Shown here: positions 9,703 to 18,125 of the stretch, one piece after another
How positions within the stretch are numbered: position 1 is the stretch's first letter
Layout of the letters: each line of letters begins with the position of its first letter
DNA from: Opitutia bacterium
GTDB lineage: Bacteria; Verrucomicrobiota; Verrucomicrobiia; Opitutales; UBA953
Direction of reading: 5' to 3'
Assembly: GCA_947373115.1 (NCBI GenBank)
Contig: CANBWJ010000001.1
Span: 1 to 38,134, forward strand
Length of the DNA: 38,134 bases
Translations under genes and position numbers: made by a program
Notes under the pieces: generated by a model
What the model was told of the DNA's origin: nothing
The model's input: only the letters and a program-made list of their open reading frames with translations
Databases searched by the model: none

Positions 9703-9798
9703 GGGGCTAGGCTGACCACGGCACACGGGGAACCAGACTGCCGTTGCTTCCTTCCGGACCTGGCGGGGTTCGTCGGCACCCATTGCATGGGGCCTAGC
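9703..9798 (-). ncRNA. ffs: Signal recognition particle RNA (small bacterial 4.5S type)
   Basis: The reverse strand of the lpd-valS gap carries the conserved SRP domain IV core AGGTCCGGAAGGAAGCA, including the GGAA tetraloop and the asymmetric-loop bases that bind Ffh. The 5' arm (GCTAGGC, 9798-9792) pairs with the 3' arm (GCCTAGC, 9712-9706) to close a ~96-nucleotide hairpin, the size of the Alu-less 4.5S RNA. The product assembles with Ffh to target nascent membrane proteins. Exact ends are estimated from the terminal pairing. It lies antisense to both flanking protein genes, so it needs its own promoter within the valS leader region. I do not see a convincing one. Confidence 0.93.
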
Positions 9799-9868
9799 TT
9801 ACCTTTAAGAGTGGCCAATTCATTAGCGCTTTTCAACCTCCATCTTACCCCCTACACCTTTCCTTCCG

Positions 9869-12592
9869 ATGGCTGAGATTCCTAAATCCTACGACCCACA
9901 AGGGGTAGAACAACGCTGGTACGAACAATGGCTGGCAGCCGGATGTTTCAAGGGAAAGGTCGATACGTCGCGTGAGTCGTTCGCGGTGATGATTCCGCCA
10001 CCCAATGTGACAGGCGTCCTGCACATGGGCCACCTGCTGAACAACACACTGCAAGACATCATGATTCGGCGCGCCCGCCAAGAAGGCAAATCTGCCCTCT
10101 GGTTACCTGGCACCGACCACGCGGGTATCGCGACGCAATCACGCGTTGAAAAAGAACTTCGTCAAAAAGAAGGAAAAACCCGTCACGACTTAGGGCGCGA
10201 AAAATTCATCAAAGTCGCTTCCGAGTGGCGCGATAAACACGGCGGTATTATTTTATCTCAATTACAAAAGCTCGGCGCCTCGTGTGACTGGGATCGCAAA
10301 GTACACACCCTCGACGAGGGCTACTCCCAAGCCGTCCTCCAAGCCTTCGTTACCCTTTACGAACGTGGCTACGTTTACCGCGGGAAACGCATGGTCAATT
10401 GGTGCCCCGTTTCCCAAACGGGTTTATCCGACGAAGAAGTAATCATGAAGCCCACGCAGGGATCATTATTCAAGATGCGCTATGAGGTCGTCGAACAGCC
10501 CGGTACATTTTTAGAAATCTCCACCACTCGCCCTGAAACCATTCCGGGTGACGTCGCCGTAGCCGTTAACCCCGAGGATAGCCGCTACCAACACCTCATC
10601 GGCAAGCACGTTTGGCGCCCCTTCCCTCGTGCCCAAATTCCCATCGTCGGCGACGCGGCGGTGGAAAAAGATTTTGGTACCGGTGTCTTAAAAGTCACCC
10701 CGGCTCACGATCGAACCGACTTTGAAATCGGTAAACGTCACAACCTCACCGTACTCGATGTGATGAATCCCGATGGCACAATGAATGCCGACGCTGGTCC
10801 ACTCGCCGGACTCGAACGCTTCAAAGCCCGTTCCGCTGCCGCCAAACTTCTCGAAGAGCTCGGCGCCCTCGTTAAAATCGAGCCCTATGAAAATACCGTT
10901 GGCTATTCTGAACGTGCCGATGTGCCGATTGAGCCCCGCCTGAGCGAACAGTGGTTTATTCATTACCCCAAAATCGAAGAGGCTAAGCGTGCCGTGACAT
11001 CGGGAATGATTAAGTTCCACCCCGAACGCTGGACCAAAACTTACCTGCACTGGCTCGATAATATTCAAGACTGGTGCGTGAGTCGCCAACTCTGGTGGGG
11101 ACATCGTATTCCCGTTTGGTACCGCAAAGGTTCGGACCGCAACGAAGCGAAGAACCGTCATGTTTCCCTGCAGCCGCCCAGCGACCCCGCCAACTGGGAG
11201 CAAGACAATGACGTCCTTGATACCTGGGCCTCGTCCTGGCTTTGGTGCCTTGCCACCATTGGCTGGCGTAAACCCGGTGAGACCACCGATGAACTGAAGC
11301 ATTGGTACCCGACTGGTGCCCTGGCAACTGGTCCCGATATTATTTTCCTTTGGGTCGCACGTATGATTATTGCCGGACTCGAACTCCACGGCCCTGAAAA
11401 GAAAACCCTGACGGATGATGAAATCCGCGCCCGCATTCCCTTTAAGCGTGTCTACTTTAACGGTATCATTCGCGATAAGCTCGGACGGAAGATGTCCAAA
11501 TCACTCGGCAATTCTCCTGAACCGCTCGACTTGATTGCAAAGTTTGGCGCCGATGGTCTGCGCTTCGGCCTACTTTCTATCGCTCCGAAGGGACAAGATA
11601 TCCTGTTCGACGAGGATCGCGTTTCACAGGGTCGGAATTTCTGTAACAAAATTTGGAATGCTGCTCGCTTCCGTCAAATGTCTGGCCCGATGTTCGACAA
11701 CTCGAGCATCACCTCAATCGTCCAACGCATTAACCCCGCTCAATTGGATGACGATGACTCCGCTATTCTCCATGGCCTGATCGGATTGTCCCAAGCCACC
11801 GCCCACCAACTCGACGAACATGAGTTCACGGCGTATGCGCAAGGGCTCTATGCTTACTTCTGGGGTGATTTCTGCGATTGGTATGTTGAAGCTTCCAAGG
11901 TACGACTCGCCGACCCCGCCCTGCGCGACCATTGTCTCGCAGTTCAGGACCTAGTGCTGCGACAGTTCTTACTTCTACTCCACCCCGTCGCCCCCTTCAT
12001 CACCGAAGAACTCTGGCACCTCTTGGGTTACGGCAAAGAAAATGAATTCATTCAGAATCAAAACCCCAGTGATGGCAGTGACCTTAACAACGCTTTCCTG
12101 ACAGCTTCGGTAAAGCTTGATGTGAGCAAAGTCGCTGATGTTGCCCTCCTGCGTGAGTTTGTAGCGGAAGTTCGAGCGACCAAATCTCAAGCCAACCAAG
12201 CCACAAAGCGTGACAGCATCATCACCGTCATTCCCAAAGATGCTAAAGCCAAAACCTTGCTCACTCATAATCGCGACAAACTCGGACGCTTAGCTGGACT
12301 CTCCGAAATGCAATTCGCCGAAAGTTCAGGCGACCGACCCGGTACTGTCTGCCAGCTCGGCACCGTAATCCTCGAACAGAGTGGCACCATCGATGTGGCG
12401 GCCGAAAAAATACGCCTCAGCAAAGAGCTCGAGAAGATCGAGAAAGCCGTTGTTGCGGGCGAAGCCAAACTCTCCAACGAAACTTTTGTTTCCAAAGCCC
12501 CTGCTAATATCTTAGATGGGGCTCGTAAACAACTTGCCGAGGCCACCGCTAAACGCGACGAAATCGTGCGCATGCTTAAAACGCTTAACTAA
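9869..12592 (+). CDS. valS: Valyl-tRNA synthetase
   Basis: ValS is a class I aminoacyl-tRNA synthetase that charges tRNA-Val and edits misacylated threonine. The HIGH-type motif is HMGH at residues 52-55 after PPPNVTGV, and KMSKS is at 541-545. The N-terminus (SYDPQGVEQRWYEQW) is typical. The CP1 editing insertion lies between the two motifs, with ISTTRPETIPGDVAVAV and PAHDRTDFEIGKRH. The anticodon-binding helical domain follows, and the last ~70 residues form the coiled-coil arm typical of ValRS (SKELEKIEKAVVAGEAKL). The length of 907 is normal. The ATG at 9869 follows a C/T-rich, G-poor leader. The nucleotidyltransferase-like gene starts 17 bases after the stop, suggesting cotranscription. 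Confidence 0.97.
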   Translation: MAEIPKSYDPQGVEQRWYEQWLAAGCFKGKVDTSRESFAVMIPPPNVTGVLHMGHLLNNTLQDIMIRRARQEGKSALWLPGTDHAGIATQSRVEKELRQKEGKTRHDLGREKFIKVASEWRDKHGGIILSQLQKLGASCDWDRKVHTLDEGYSQAVLQAFVTLYERGYVYRGKRMVNWCPVSQTGLSDEEVIMKPTQGSLFKMRYEVVEQPGTFLEISTTRPETIPGDVAVAVNPEDSRYQHLIGKHVWRPFPRAQIPIVGDAAVEKDFGTGVLKVTPAHDRTDFEIGKRHNLTVLDVMNPDGTMNADAGPLAGLERFKARSAAAKLLEELGALVKIEPYENTVGYSERADVPIEPRLSEQWFIHYPKIEEAKRAVTSGMIKFHPERWTKTYLHWLDNIQDWCVSRQLWWGHRIPVWYRKGSDRNEAKNRHVSLQPPSDPANWEQDNDVLDTWASSWLWCLATIGWRKPGETTDELKHWYPTGALATGPDIIFLWVARMIIAGLELHGPEKKTLTDDEIRARIPFKRVYFNGIIRDKLGRKMSKSLGNSPEPLDLIAKFGADGLRFGLLSIAPKGQDILFDEDRVSQGRNFCNKIWNAARFRQMSGPMFDNSSITSIVQRINPAQLDDDDSAILHGLIGLSQATAHQLDEHEFTAYAQGLYAYFWGDFCDWYVEASKVRLADPALRDHCLAVQDLVLRQFLLLLHPVAPFITEELWHLLGYGKENEFIQNQNPSDGSDLNNAFLTASVKLDVSKVADVALLREFVAEVRATKSQANQATKRDSIITVIPKDAKAKTLLTHNRDKLGRLAGLSEMQFAESSGDRPGTVCQLGTVILEQSGTIDVAAEKIRLSKELEKIEKAVVAGEAKLSNETFVSKAPANILDGARKQLAEATAKRDEIVRMLKTLN

Positions 12593-12609
12593 CCCCCAAT
12601 CACCCCACA

Positions 12610-13515
12610 ATGAAACCCACACTCCTCGTCATGGCTGCCGGCATGGGAAGTCGCTACGGTGGCTTGAAGCAGATCGACGCCATGGGCCCCTCGGGCGAAA
12701 CTATCCTCGACTACTCCGTCTTCGATGCAATCCGTGCCGGCTTCGGCAAAGTCGTCTTCATTATCCGTCCCGACTTCGCCGCCGACTTCCGCGAGCGCAT
12801 TGGCAATAAATTCGCCGGAAAGATCGAAGTTGCTTACGCTTTCCAAACCCTCGACAAGCTTCCGGCGGGTTTCACCGTGCCAGCCGGACGTGAAAAACCG
12901 TGGGGCACGACCCACGCAATTCTGTGTGCACGTGAATGCATTGATACGCCCTTCGCGGTCATCAACGCCGATGATTTCTACGGACAAGATTCATACGCCG
13001 TCTTGTCAAAGAAACTCCAAGCGTCCGCCAATAACGAACACCACTACTGCATGGTCGGCTTCACGCTTAAGAATACCCTCTCCGACCACGGCACCGTCGC
13101 TCGTGGCGTCTGTCGCACCAACGCTCAAGGGTTCTTAACCGACATCCAAGAGTTACTTAAAATCGCCAAAACGGCAAATGGTGGTGAAAATAAAGCCGAA
13201 GATGGTACAGTCACAAAGCTAACCGGAGACGAACCAGTCTCCATGAACATGTGGGGCTTCACGCCGAGCATTTTCCCTCAGCTCGAAAAACTCTTTAAGG
13301 AATTCCTCACTACCAAGGGACAGGAAATGAAGAGCGAATGCTACATTCCTCTGAGCTTAGGTGAAATCGTGAAGGCGGGTAATGCGGATTGTGCCGTCCT
13401 GCGTACACATTCGACATGGTTCGGGGTCACCTACCGCGAAGACAAACCGATTGTGCAAGCGAGTATCAATCAACTCGTCCAGCAAGGCGCCTACCCGGCG
13501 AACTTGTGGGGCTGA
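12610..13515 (+). CDS. Sugar-phosphate nucleotidyltransferase-like protein
   Basis: The protein has the nucleotidyltransferase fold: the N-terminal nucleotide-binding loop MAAGMGSRYGGLKQ (residues 8-21), GETILDYSVFDAIRAGF, and the metal-binding NADDFYG near residue 119. Related enzymes transfer NMP to sugar-1-phosphates. This 301-residue group is usually annotated only as nucleotidyltransferase, and its substrate is not established. It contains PWGTTHAILCA, which matches the acceptor-site helix region of glucose-1-phosphate uridylyltransferases. An NAD-dependent epimerase starts 11 bases downstream, which fits a nucleotide-sugar pathway. The ATG at 12610 starts the beta-strand leading into the loop. 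Confidence 0.85.
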   Translation: MKPTLLVMAAGMGSRYGGLKQIDAMGPSGETILDYSVFDAIRAGFGKVVFIIRPDFAADFRERIGNKFAGKIEVAYAFQTLDKLPAGFTVPAGREKPWGTTHAILCARECIDTPFAVINADDFYGQDSYAVLSKKLQASANNEHHYCMVGFTLKNTLSDHGTVARGVCRTNAQGFLTDIQELLKIAKTANGGENKAEDGTVTKLTGDEPVSMNMWGFTPSIFPQLEKLFKEFLTTKGQEMKSECYIPLSLGEIVKAGNADCAVLRTHSTWFGVTYREDKPIVQASINQLVQQGAYPANLWG

Positions 13516-13526
13516 TTTAAATCTAA

Positions 13527-14447
13527 ATGCGTATTCTCATCACCGGCGGGGCTGGGTTTATCGGCTCTCACATCGCAGAATCCTTTCAAGGCAAAGCCGA
13601 GGTGGTGATTCTCGATGACTTTCGTAGTGGTGATCGGAAGAATTTAGTAGGTCTTAACTATCAACTCATCGAGGGGTCCATTCTCGATGAGGCCAAACTT
13701 CGTGAAGCCATGCAGGGCGTGGATCAGGTTTTCCATTTGGCCGCCATGATTTCGGTCATGGAATCCGTACTTAAACCCCAGGAGTGCGATGCCTTAAATA
13801 CTCAAGGTACTTTAAAAGTCCTCGAAGCTGCGACTAAGGCTAAAGTCTCAAAGGTCGTCCTCGCTTCGTCCGCTGCTATTTACGGCAATAACCCAACCGT
13901 CCCCAAGGTTGAGTCGATGCCGCCCGAGCCCCAATCCCCTTACGCCAGCACTAAGCTCGACGGCGAACACTTGCTCGAACGCTTCCGGACCGAACACGGA
14001 CTCGCCACGACCAGCCTGCGCTTCTTCAATGTCTTCGGTCCGCGTCAAAACCCACAATCAGCCTACGCCGCTGCCGTCCCCATCTTCATCGCTCAAGCCA
14101 TCAAAGGCGAAGACATTAATATTTACGGTGACGGTGAGCAAACGCGGGACTTCATCTACGTCGGTGACATTGTCAGTGCCCTCACCTTTGCCGCAGCCAA
14201 CTCGGCCATGCATGGCACTTATAACGTGGGCTATGGACAGAAAATTTCGATTAACGACCTCGCCCGACTGATTATTAAGTTAACTCACTCAAACTCACGT
14301 ATCGTCTACCACCCTGCCCGACTCGGCGACGTTAAACACTCACTGGCCAGCAATGCCAAATTAGTGAAAGCCGGCTGGAAGCCGCTCTTCACCTTCGATG
14401 GTGGCATGGCGAAGACGGTCGATTATTTCGCCAAGCTTAAGGCGTAA
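13527..14447 (+). CDS. NAD-dependent nucleotide-sugar epimerase/dehydratase
   Basis: This is an extended short-chain dehydrogenase/reductase acting on an NDP-sugar. The NAD-binding motif GGAGFIGSH is at residues 7-15. HLAAMISV, the SSAAIYG strand, the catalytic YASTK and the substrate-loop segment FFNVFGPRQNP all fit the UDP-glucose/UDP-N-acetylglucosamine 4-epimerase branch (GalE/WbpP-like). The length of 306 is normal for that branch. The partner nucleotidyltransferase-like gene sits immediately upstream, so the two may supply an activated sugar for envelope polysaccharide. The exact substrate cannot be read from sequence. The 3' end overlaps the convergent His-rich protein gene by 11 bases. 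Confidence 0.88.
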   Translation: MRILITGGAGFIGSHIAESFQGKAEVVILDDFRSGDRKNLVGLNYQLIEGSILDEAKLREAMQGVDQVFHLAAMISVMESVLKPQECDALNTQGTLKVLEAATKAKVSKVVLASSAAIYGNNPTVPKVESMPPEPQSPYASTKLDGEHLLERFRTEHGLATTSLRFFNVFGPRQNPQSAYAAAVPIFIAQAIKGEDINIYGDGEQTRDFIYVGDIVSALTFAAANSAMHGTYNVGYGQKISINDLARLIIKLTHSNSRIVYHPARLGDVKHSLASNAKLVKAGWKPLFTFDGGMAKTVDYFAKLKA

Positions 14448-15300
14448 CTTCAATCGGCAGGTAAAGGTAATCATCCTGACCGTCATTAATGTTGAGCCAG
14501 AAATCATAGCGTCCTGCCTTCGGTAAACGAACTTTGAAGCTTAACGTCGGACGAACCTCATACTCGCCGCCCTCGAGCGATGGATGCATGTGCGCATATC
14601 CCGTAAGGTTTTTTGACTCCGCAAATAACACTGCGTGCCCGAGCGCACCCATGATGGGTTGAAGTTTTAAACCCGACCCCACGAGACGATCGAGTTGCAC
14701 CTTAATCAATGCCGACTCACCCGCCTTATGCGTGCTGACCGATGATGCAATGATCTGATTACGACGTGGATGAGGCCAGGCGCTCGTCACTTGAGTCGGC
14801 AAGGCTGCGGTTGCCTCCGCCAACATCACGCGCCCCGAACGTACGGGCACAAAATCGACATAGGCTTGCAGGTCTCCGCCTGGGTTACCGAGTAAAAATT
14901 CCGGTGGGAAAATAAAACTCCAAGTGCCATCGTCTGCCGGCACAGGATGCAGGTGAACATAATCACTCCGCCCACTCACTTGCCTGATGTGCAAATGCAG
15001 TTTTTGAGTATGTGATACCGCTAATTCGTAATTCAAGTAAGGCTGACCGTCTTCCTTAACTAAACGAACCGTGCCGCCGCTGGCCTTGATCGACAGTTGC
15101 AGCTTAACCGGAAACTGCAACGCATTGGGCTGATAGAAATTCGCCTCTTCATTCAGTCCGCAAAACTCCACGCCGTTACTGTAGACCGGTTGATGGTCCG
15201 CGTGTAGAAAGGCACAATGTGTATCGGGCAACGACCGTAAGCCTACAAACAAGAGCAGAGCGCCCACACTCAAACCGATGATATAGCTTCTGATTGTCAT
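14437..15300 (-). CDS. Envelope protein with paired HxHP motifs, putative metal binding
   Basis: I do not recognise a named family with certainty. The 287-residue protein has an N-terminal hydrophobic segment (residues 4-21, signal anchor or signal peptide) and two beta-rich lobes. Lobe 1 contains LHLH (101-104) and VHLHP (115-119). Lobe 2 contains GHAV (221-224) and AHMHP (236-240). Each lobe continues into a strand-rich stretch ending in YVDF or FWLN, suggesting an internal duplication. Two cysteines (C29, C47) lie near the N-terminus. The histidine clusters suggest metal binding, possibly copper, because the start codon overlaps the stop of the SCO1/SenC gene (ATGA), a sign of translational coupling. 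The 3' end overlaps the convergent epimerase gene by 11 bases. Function is inferred from context only. Confidence 0.8.
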   Translation of the reverse strand: MTIRSYIIGLSVGALLLFVGLRSLPDTHCAFLHADHQPVYSNGVEFCGLNEEANFYQPNALQFPVKLQLSIKASGGTVRLVKEDGQPYLNYELAVSHTQKLHLHIRQVSGRSDYVHLHPVPADDGTWSFIFPPEFLLGNPGGDLQAYVDFVPVRSGRVMLAEATAALPTQVTSAWPHPRRNQIIASSVSTHKAGESALIKVQLDRLVGSGLKLQPIMGALGHAVLFAESKNLTGYAHMHPSLEGGEYEVRPTLSFKVRLPKAGRYDFWLNINDGQDDYLYLPIEVTP

Positions 15301-16151
15301 TGCTTGAGCTTTGTTTCGGTCAATTGCACGAGGGTTGCGATGACATCGCTGGGATCGAAGATTGAGCCCTCTCGACGCTGCACAATGCGGCCTTCGGGAC
15401 TCACAATAATCGTCGCCGAATTATGGACAATCGTCCCATCAGCTTCAGTAGTTAAAATTCCATAATGACGCATCAAATCTTTTACCTGATTTTTATCGCC
15501 GGTTAAAAAACGATGCCTCTGTCCGTCGATTTGATAACTGTCGGCATACATCCGCAACACCCCAGGAGTGTCGTAAGTGGGATCAAAGCTAATGGTAACC
15601 AGCCTAACGTTAGCTAGCTGGGCATTCGCCGCTAACGCGTCGCCCAGTTTCTTCATGGTCTTTGTGGCAGCGGGGCACATCTTCGGATTGCCACATCGGG
15701 TGAAAATAAAATTTACCACCAACGGAGCACCGAGAAAATCTTTCTTAAGATAAAATTTTCCGTCCTGCCCCCAAAGCGCCATGGCAGGCATTAATTCATT
15801 CGCCCCTCGGGTCACCACGCGCCCGCGCTCAAAGGTATCACGCTTCAAGGCCTCGGTAATCTCAGTGGCTTGCCGCAATTCTTCGGGATCGGCCGACATG
15901 ATTTTTTCGGCGCGCAGTTTCCCGTCCGACTCCACCAAACTACAACTGATGCGACGGCCTTGCCAGCCGATTGCCCCATCGCCCACTGACAAGGCAACCT
16001 GCTTTACTTCTGCACCGTTAAGTGCAGTCGTAAATTGCGCCGTCAGTTGGGCCTGATCTAACTTCAAGAAATACCCTTCCAAGCGCGAGGTCTGTTCGGC
16101 TGCACACAGAATGTGCGCTAAACTGAAGCCAATTAATAATAAGGAGCGCAT
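15297..16151 (-). CDS. SCO1/SenC-family copper/redox protein
   Basis: SCO proteins are membrane- or periplasm-located thioredoxin-fold proteins that deliver copper to the CuA site of cytochrome c oxidase or act as thiol reductases. Residues 1-18 form a signal sequence. A ~110-residue N-terminal region (20-135) of unclear fold precedes the SCO domain. That domain has the strand VVNFIFTRC, cysteines C153 and C159 spaced as CX5C (the classical form is CX3C), SFDPTYDTPGVLRMYA, and H243 in IVHNSATIIV at the position of the third copper ligand. I chose the ATG at 16151 because it starts at the signal peptide and overlaps the ppx/gppA stop as TAATG. A longer open frame reaching 16346 runs through ppx/gppA and is not credible. 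It is coupled to the downstream HxHP protein. Confidence 0.88.
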   Translation of the reverse strand: MRSLLLIGFSLAHILCAAEQTSRLEGYFLKLDQAQLTAQFTTALNGAEVKQVALSVGDGAIGWQGRRISCSLVESDGKLRAEKIMSADPEELRQATEITEALKRDTFERGRVVTRGANELMPAMALWGQDGKFYLKKDFLGAPLVVNFIFTRCGNPKMCPAATKTMKKLGDALAANAQLANVRLVTISFDPTYDTPGVLRMYADSYQIDGQRHRFLTGDKNQVKDLMRHYGILTTEADGTIVHNSATIIVSPEGRIVQRREGSIFDPSDVIATLVQLTETKLKQ

Positions 16152-17074
16152 TAAATGAGGCCCCCGGTGTCGCGCATGAGAACCTGCACCATACCGTGTC
16201 GCACCCCTCGATGCGTCAGATAGAAAGACTCCGCCTGACTCAAGTCGGCTAAGACACAAACGGTCAGCAATGCTGCCGGCATAATGTCCACGCGATCTCC
16301 GGGGATGCCTGGAATGCTTCGCCGTTGCTCGGGGGTGAGCTGACAAAGTTTATCTTTCAATTCACGGATTCGTAAAACCGGCAACCGCCCGCCCACTGGC
16401 TTCTCTCCAATGGCTTCCAAGTAAAGGGCAATGACGGCGAAGGCGCCACCCGCACCGACGATAATTGCATTTTCGGACGCATGGGCAGGCACAAAAGCTG
16501 CCAGCGCATTGTGCACTTCACGTTGAAAATACTCCTGCTGGCCTTGGCCAATGATGCTCCCCGCCCCTTGCAATAAACTATGCGTGAGTCGGACCGAGCC
16601 CAAGGGGAAGCTTTTCGCCAAGGTGCAACGCTGCCCGCGTAGTTCAATGACTTCCAGGCTGCCACCACCTAAATCAAACGCCACAATGCGCGGGTAGGCG
16701 GCCAGAGCTGGATCAGAACGAATGCCCTCCGAGGCTAAACGTGCCTCCACTTCGCCCGAAACCGTCAGCAAGGGTAGCCCAGTTGCTTTCAGTAATGCGT
16801 CCGAAAATTCACCACGGTTGGTGCATTCCCGTAACGCACTGGTGCCTAATAAAATAATCTTATCTGCACCTTTCTCGCGCGCAAACGTTACGAGGCGAAC
16901 CACTGCCTCCGTTGCTAAAAGGATTTTTTCGGGCGCAAGCGTGACCGCACTTTCTGTTTCAGGAAAAATGCGGATTGATTCCGTCATCCGGCCTAACTCC
17001 AACTGCGTTATGGCATCAACGACCGAGACCTTAAAGGAGTTCGAACCCAAATCAACAACAGCAATAATTTTCAT
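16151..17074 (-). CDS. Ppx/GppA-family exopolyphosphatase or pppGpp phosphatase
   Basis: This is an ASKHA-fold phosphatase that hydrolyses polyphosphate or pppGpp. VDLGSNSFKV (residues 7-16) is the phosphate-1 motif, LLGTSALREC follows, GEVEARLASEGI is the conserved helix carrying the catalytic glutamate, and AFDLGGGSLEV is the phosphate-2 motif. The 307-residue length matches the two-domain short form without the C-terminal HD-like domain. Sequence alone does not separate Ppx from GppA. It starts 3 bases after the LpxR-like gene and its stop overlaps the SCO start by one base, so it is embedded in a four-gene operon. Confidence 0.9.
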   Translation of the reverse strand: MKIIAVVDLGSNSFKVSVVDAITQLELGRMTESIRIFPETESAVTLAPEKILLATEAVVRLVTFAREKGADKIILLGTSALRECTNRGEFSDALLKATGLPLLTVSGEVEARLASEGIRSDPALAAYPRIVAFDLGGGSLEVIELRGQRCTLAKSFPLGSVRLTHSLLQGAGSIIGQGQQEYFQREVHNALAAFVPAHASENAIIVGAGGAFAVIALYLEAIGEKPVGGRLPVLRIRELKDKLCQLTPEQRRSIPGIPGDRVDIMPAALLTVCVLADLSQAESFYLTHRGVRHGMVQVLMRDTGGLI

Positions 17075-17077
17075 ATC

Positions 17078-18034
17078 CTAAAATTTAATATCGGCCTTCA
17101 GGCCACCAAAACAATGTGCCTTGGCTTGCGTCTCAAATTCTTTGGTACGATAAGCCATATAATAAGCAACCGAGAGACGGTAAATATTCACCGTGGCACC
17201 TGCCATAAACTGAAGCACCACGGGCCGATTCTCGACTCGACGAGACTCGCGGAAGTTGGTGCCGTTGGTCGCATAATTCCTCATCACGACCTCGAGCTGA
17301 GCATCCGCAAAGAACCATGATGAATAATTCGCAGGGTAAACCCCCGTACCATCAAAGTCTGGGTTAAAGGCATTCGAATGTCGGATCGTCCCCTGCCCCC
17401 ATGACTGATTCAGGTTCCAGCCCCATCGAATTTGCGATCCGATAATTCCCTCGGTACGAATGGTCCCCGCCTGAAAAGCACCGCGTAAAATTAAGTCCCG
17501 AATCGGGTGTTCAATCGGACTAATGGCAAAGCGCCGGCGAAACTCCACGTTCACATTCGCCACTGGCTCACTCGGAATTTGCGTCCCCCAGCCAGCAACT
17601 TCGTCGGTCCCAATTAACTGGTGAAAACGATTCTGAATCGTCTCCGCGCCAGACGCTGGACCCGTCACACCGATTTGCCCCTCAATCGAAAACAGACAGT
17701 CGCGACGGCCATCCCGGTCTAGAATTTTACCATACCCATAAGATAAATATAAAACCCCCGAATAAGGCAGATCGGTGTCAGGCGGATTAGGCGTGTGGGT
17801 ATCAAGTGGAGTATTAATCTCCTGCGTTAGCGCAAAATAAGTGTGTGGGTCCATTTGCACCGCCATCCGCAGACCCTGAGTGTAATAACAGTCCGACCCG
17901 TCTGCGCCAAATTTATCATTTTCTTCGACCAACGACACCACGGCACCACGCGACTCCGCTGCAGGTACAGGCAAATCTCCTGTGGATTGCGCCACGGCTT
18001 TAGCCGCTAACAATGTGAGGAACAATTTACGCAT
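17078..18034 (-). CDS. LpxR-like lipid A 3'-O-deacylase (DUF2219 family)
   Basis: LpxR enzymes are outer-membrane beta-barrels that remove the 3'-acyloxyacyl chain of lipid A. The ATG at 18034 gives an 18-20 residue signal peptide (MRKLFLTLLAAKAVAQ) and a 318-residue protein. Family landmarks are visible: N39/D40 in EENDKF, the YYTQGLRM strand, DLPYSGVLYLSYG, the GPASGAETIQNRFH segment with H138 at the catalytic-histidine position, and GWGTQIPSEP. The protein ends in alternating beta strands with the terminal aromatic F (KADIKF), as in porin-like barrels. The longer frame to 18286 runs through the divergent mlaE and is rejected. The gene heads the operon with ppx/gppA, SCO and the HxHP gene and lies 91 bases from the divergent Mla operon. 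Confidence 0.87.
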   Translation of the reverse strand: MRKLFLTLLAAKAVAQSTGDLPVPAAESRGAVVSLVEENDKFGADGSDCYYTQGLRMAVQMDPHTYFALTQEINTPLDTHTPNPPDTDLPYSGVLYLSYGYGKILDRDGRRDCLFSIEGQIGVTGPASGAETIQNRFHQLIGTDEVAGWGTQIPSEPVANVNVEFRRRFAISPIEHPIRDLILRGAFQAGTIRTEGIIGSQIRWGWNLNQSWGQGTIRHSNAFNPDFDGTGVYPANYSSWFFADAQLEVVMRNYATNGTNFRESRRVENRPVVLQFMAGATVNIYRLSVAYYMAYRTKEFETQAKAHCFGGLKADIKF

Positions 18035-18056
18035 CAAAAGGAGGTTCAGCAAACAA

Positions 18057-18070
18057 CGCTTCCTCAAGCG
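18057..18070. other. Small inverted repeat in the lpxR-mla divergent region
   Basis: CGCTT (18057-18061) and AAGCG (18066-18070) form a perfect 5-base inverted repeat around CCTC, inside the only 91-base gap between the two divergent envelope operons. It could be an operator half-site pair or a small leader hairpin. An AAAAGGAGG run at 18036-18044 lies beside it, but no start codon stands at proper spacing. The evidence is short and weak. Confidence 0.25.
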
Positions 18071-18125
18071 GGACAATGCCTTTCTGCTTGTGAAGTTACG
18101 ATTCCCGAAGTATCTGACTATCAGG

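Noticed and set aside
10688-11389. A 233-codon open frame on the - strand inside valS.
   Set aside because: It lies entirely antisense to the conserved ValRS core and has no recognisable features.
18036-18044. AAAAGGAGG resembling a Shine-Dalgarno sequence for a leader peptide.
   Set aside because: No ATG, GTG or TTG occurs at 5-12 bases downstream, and the mlaE start is 81 bases away.
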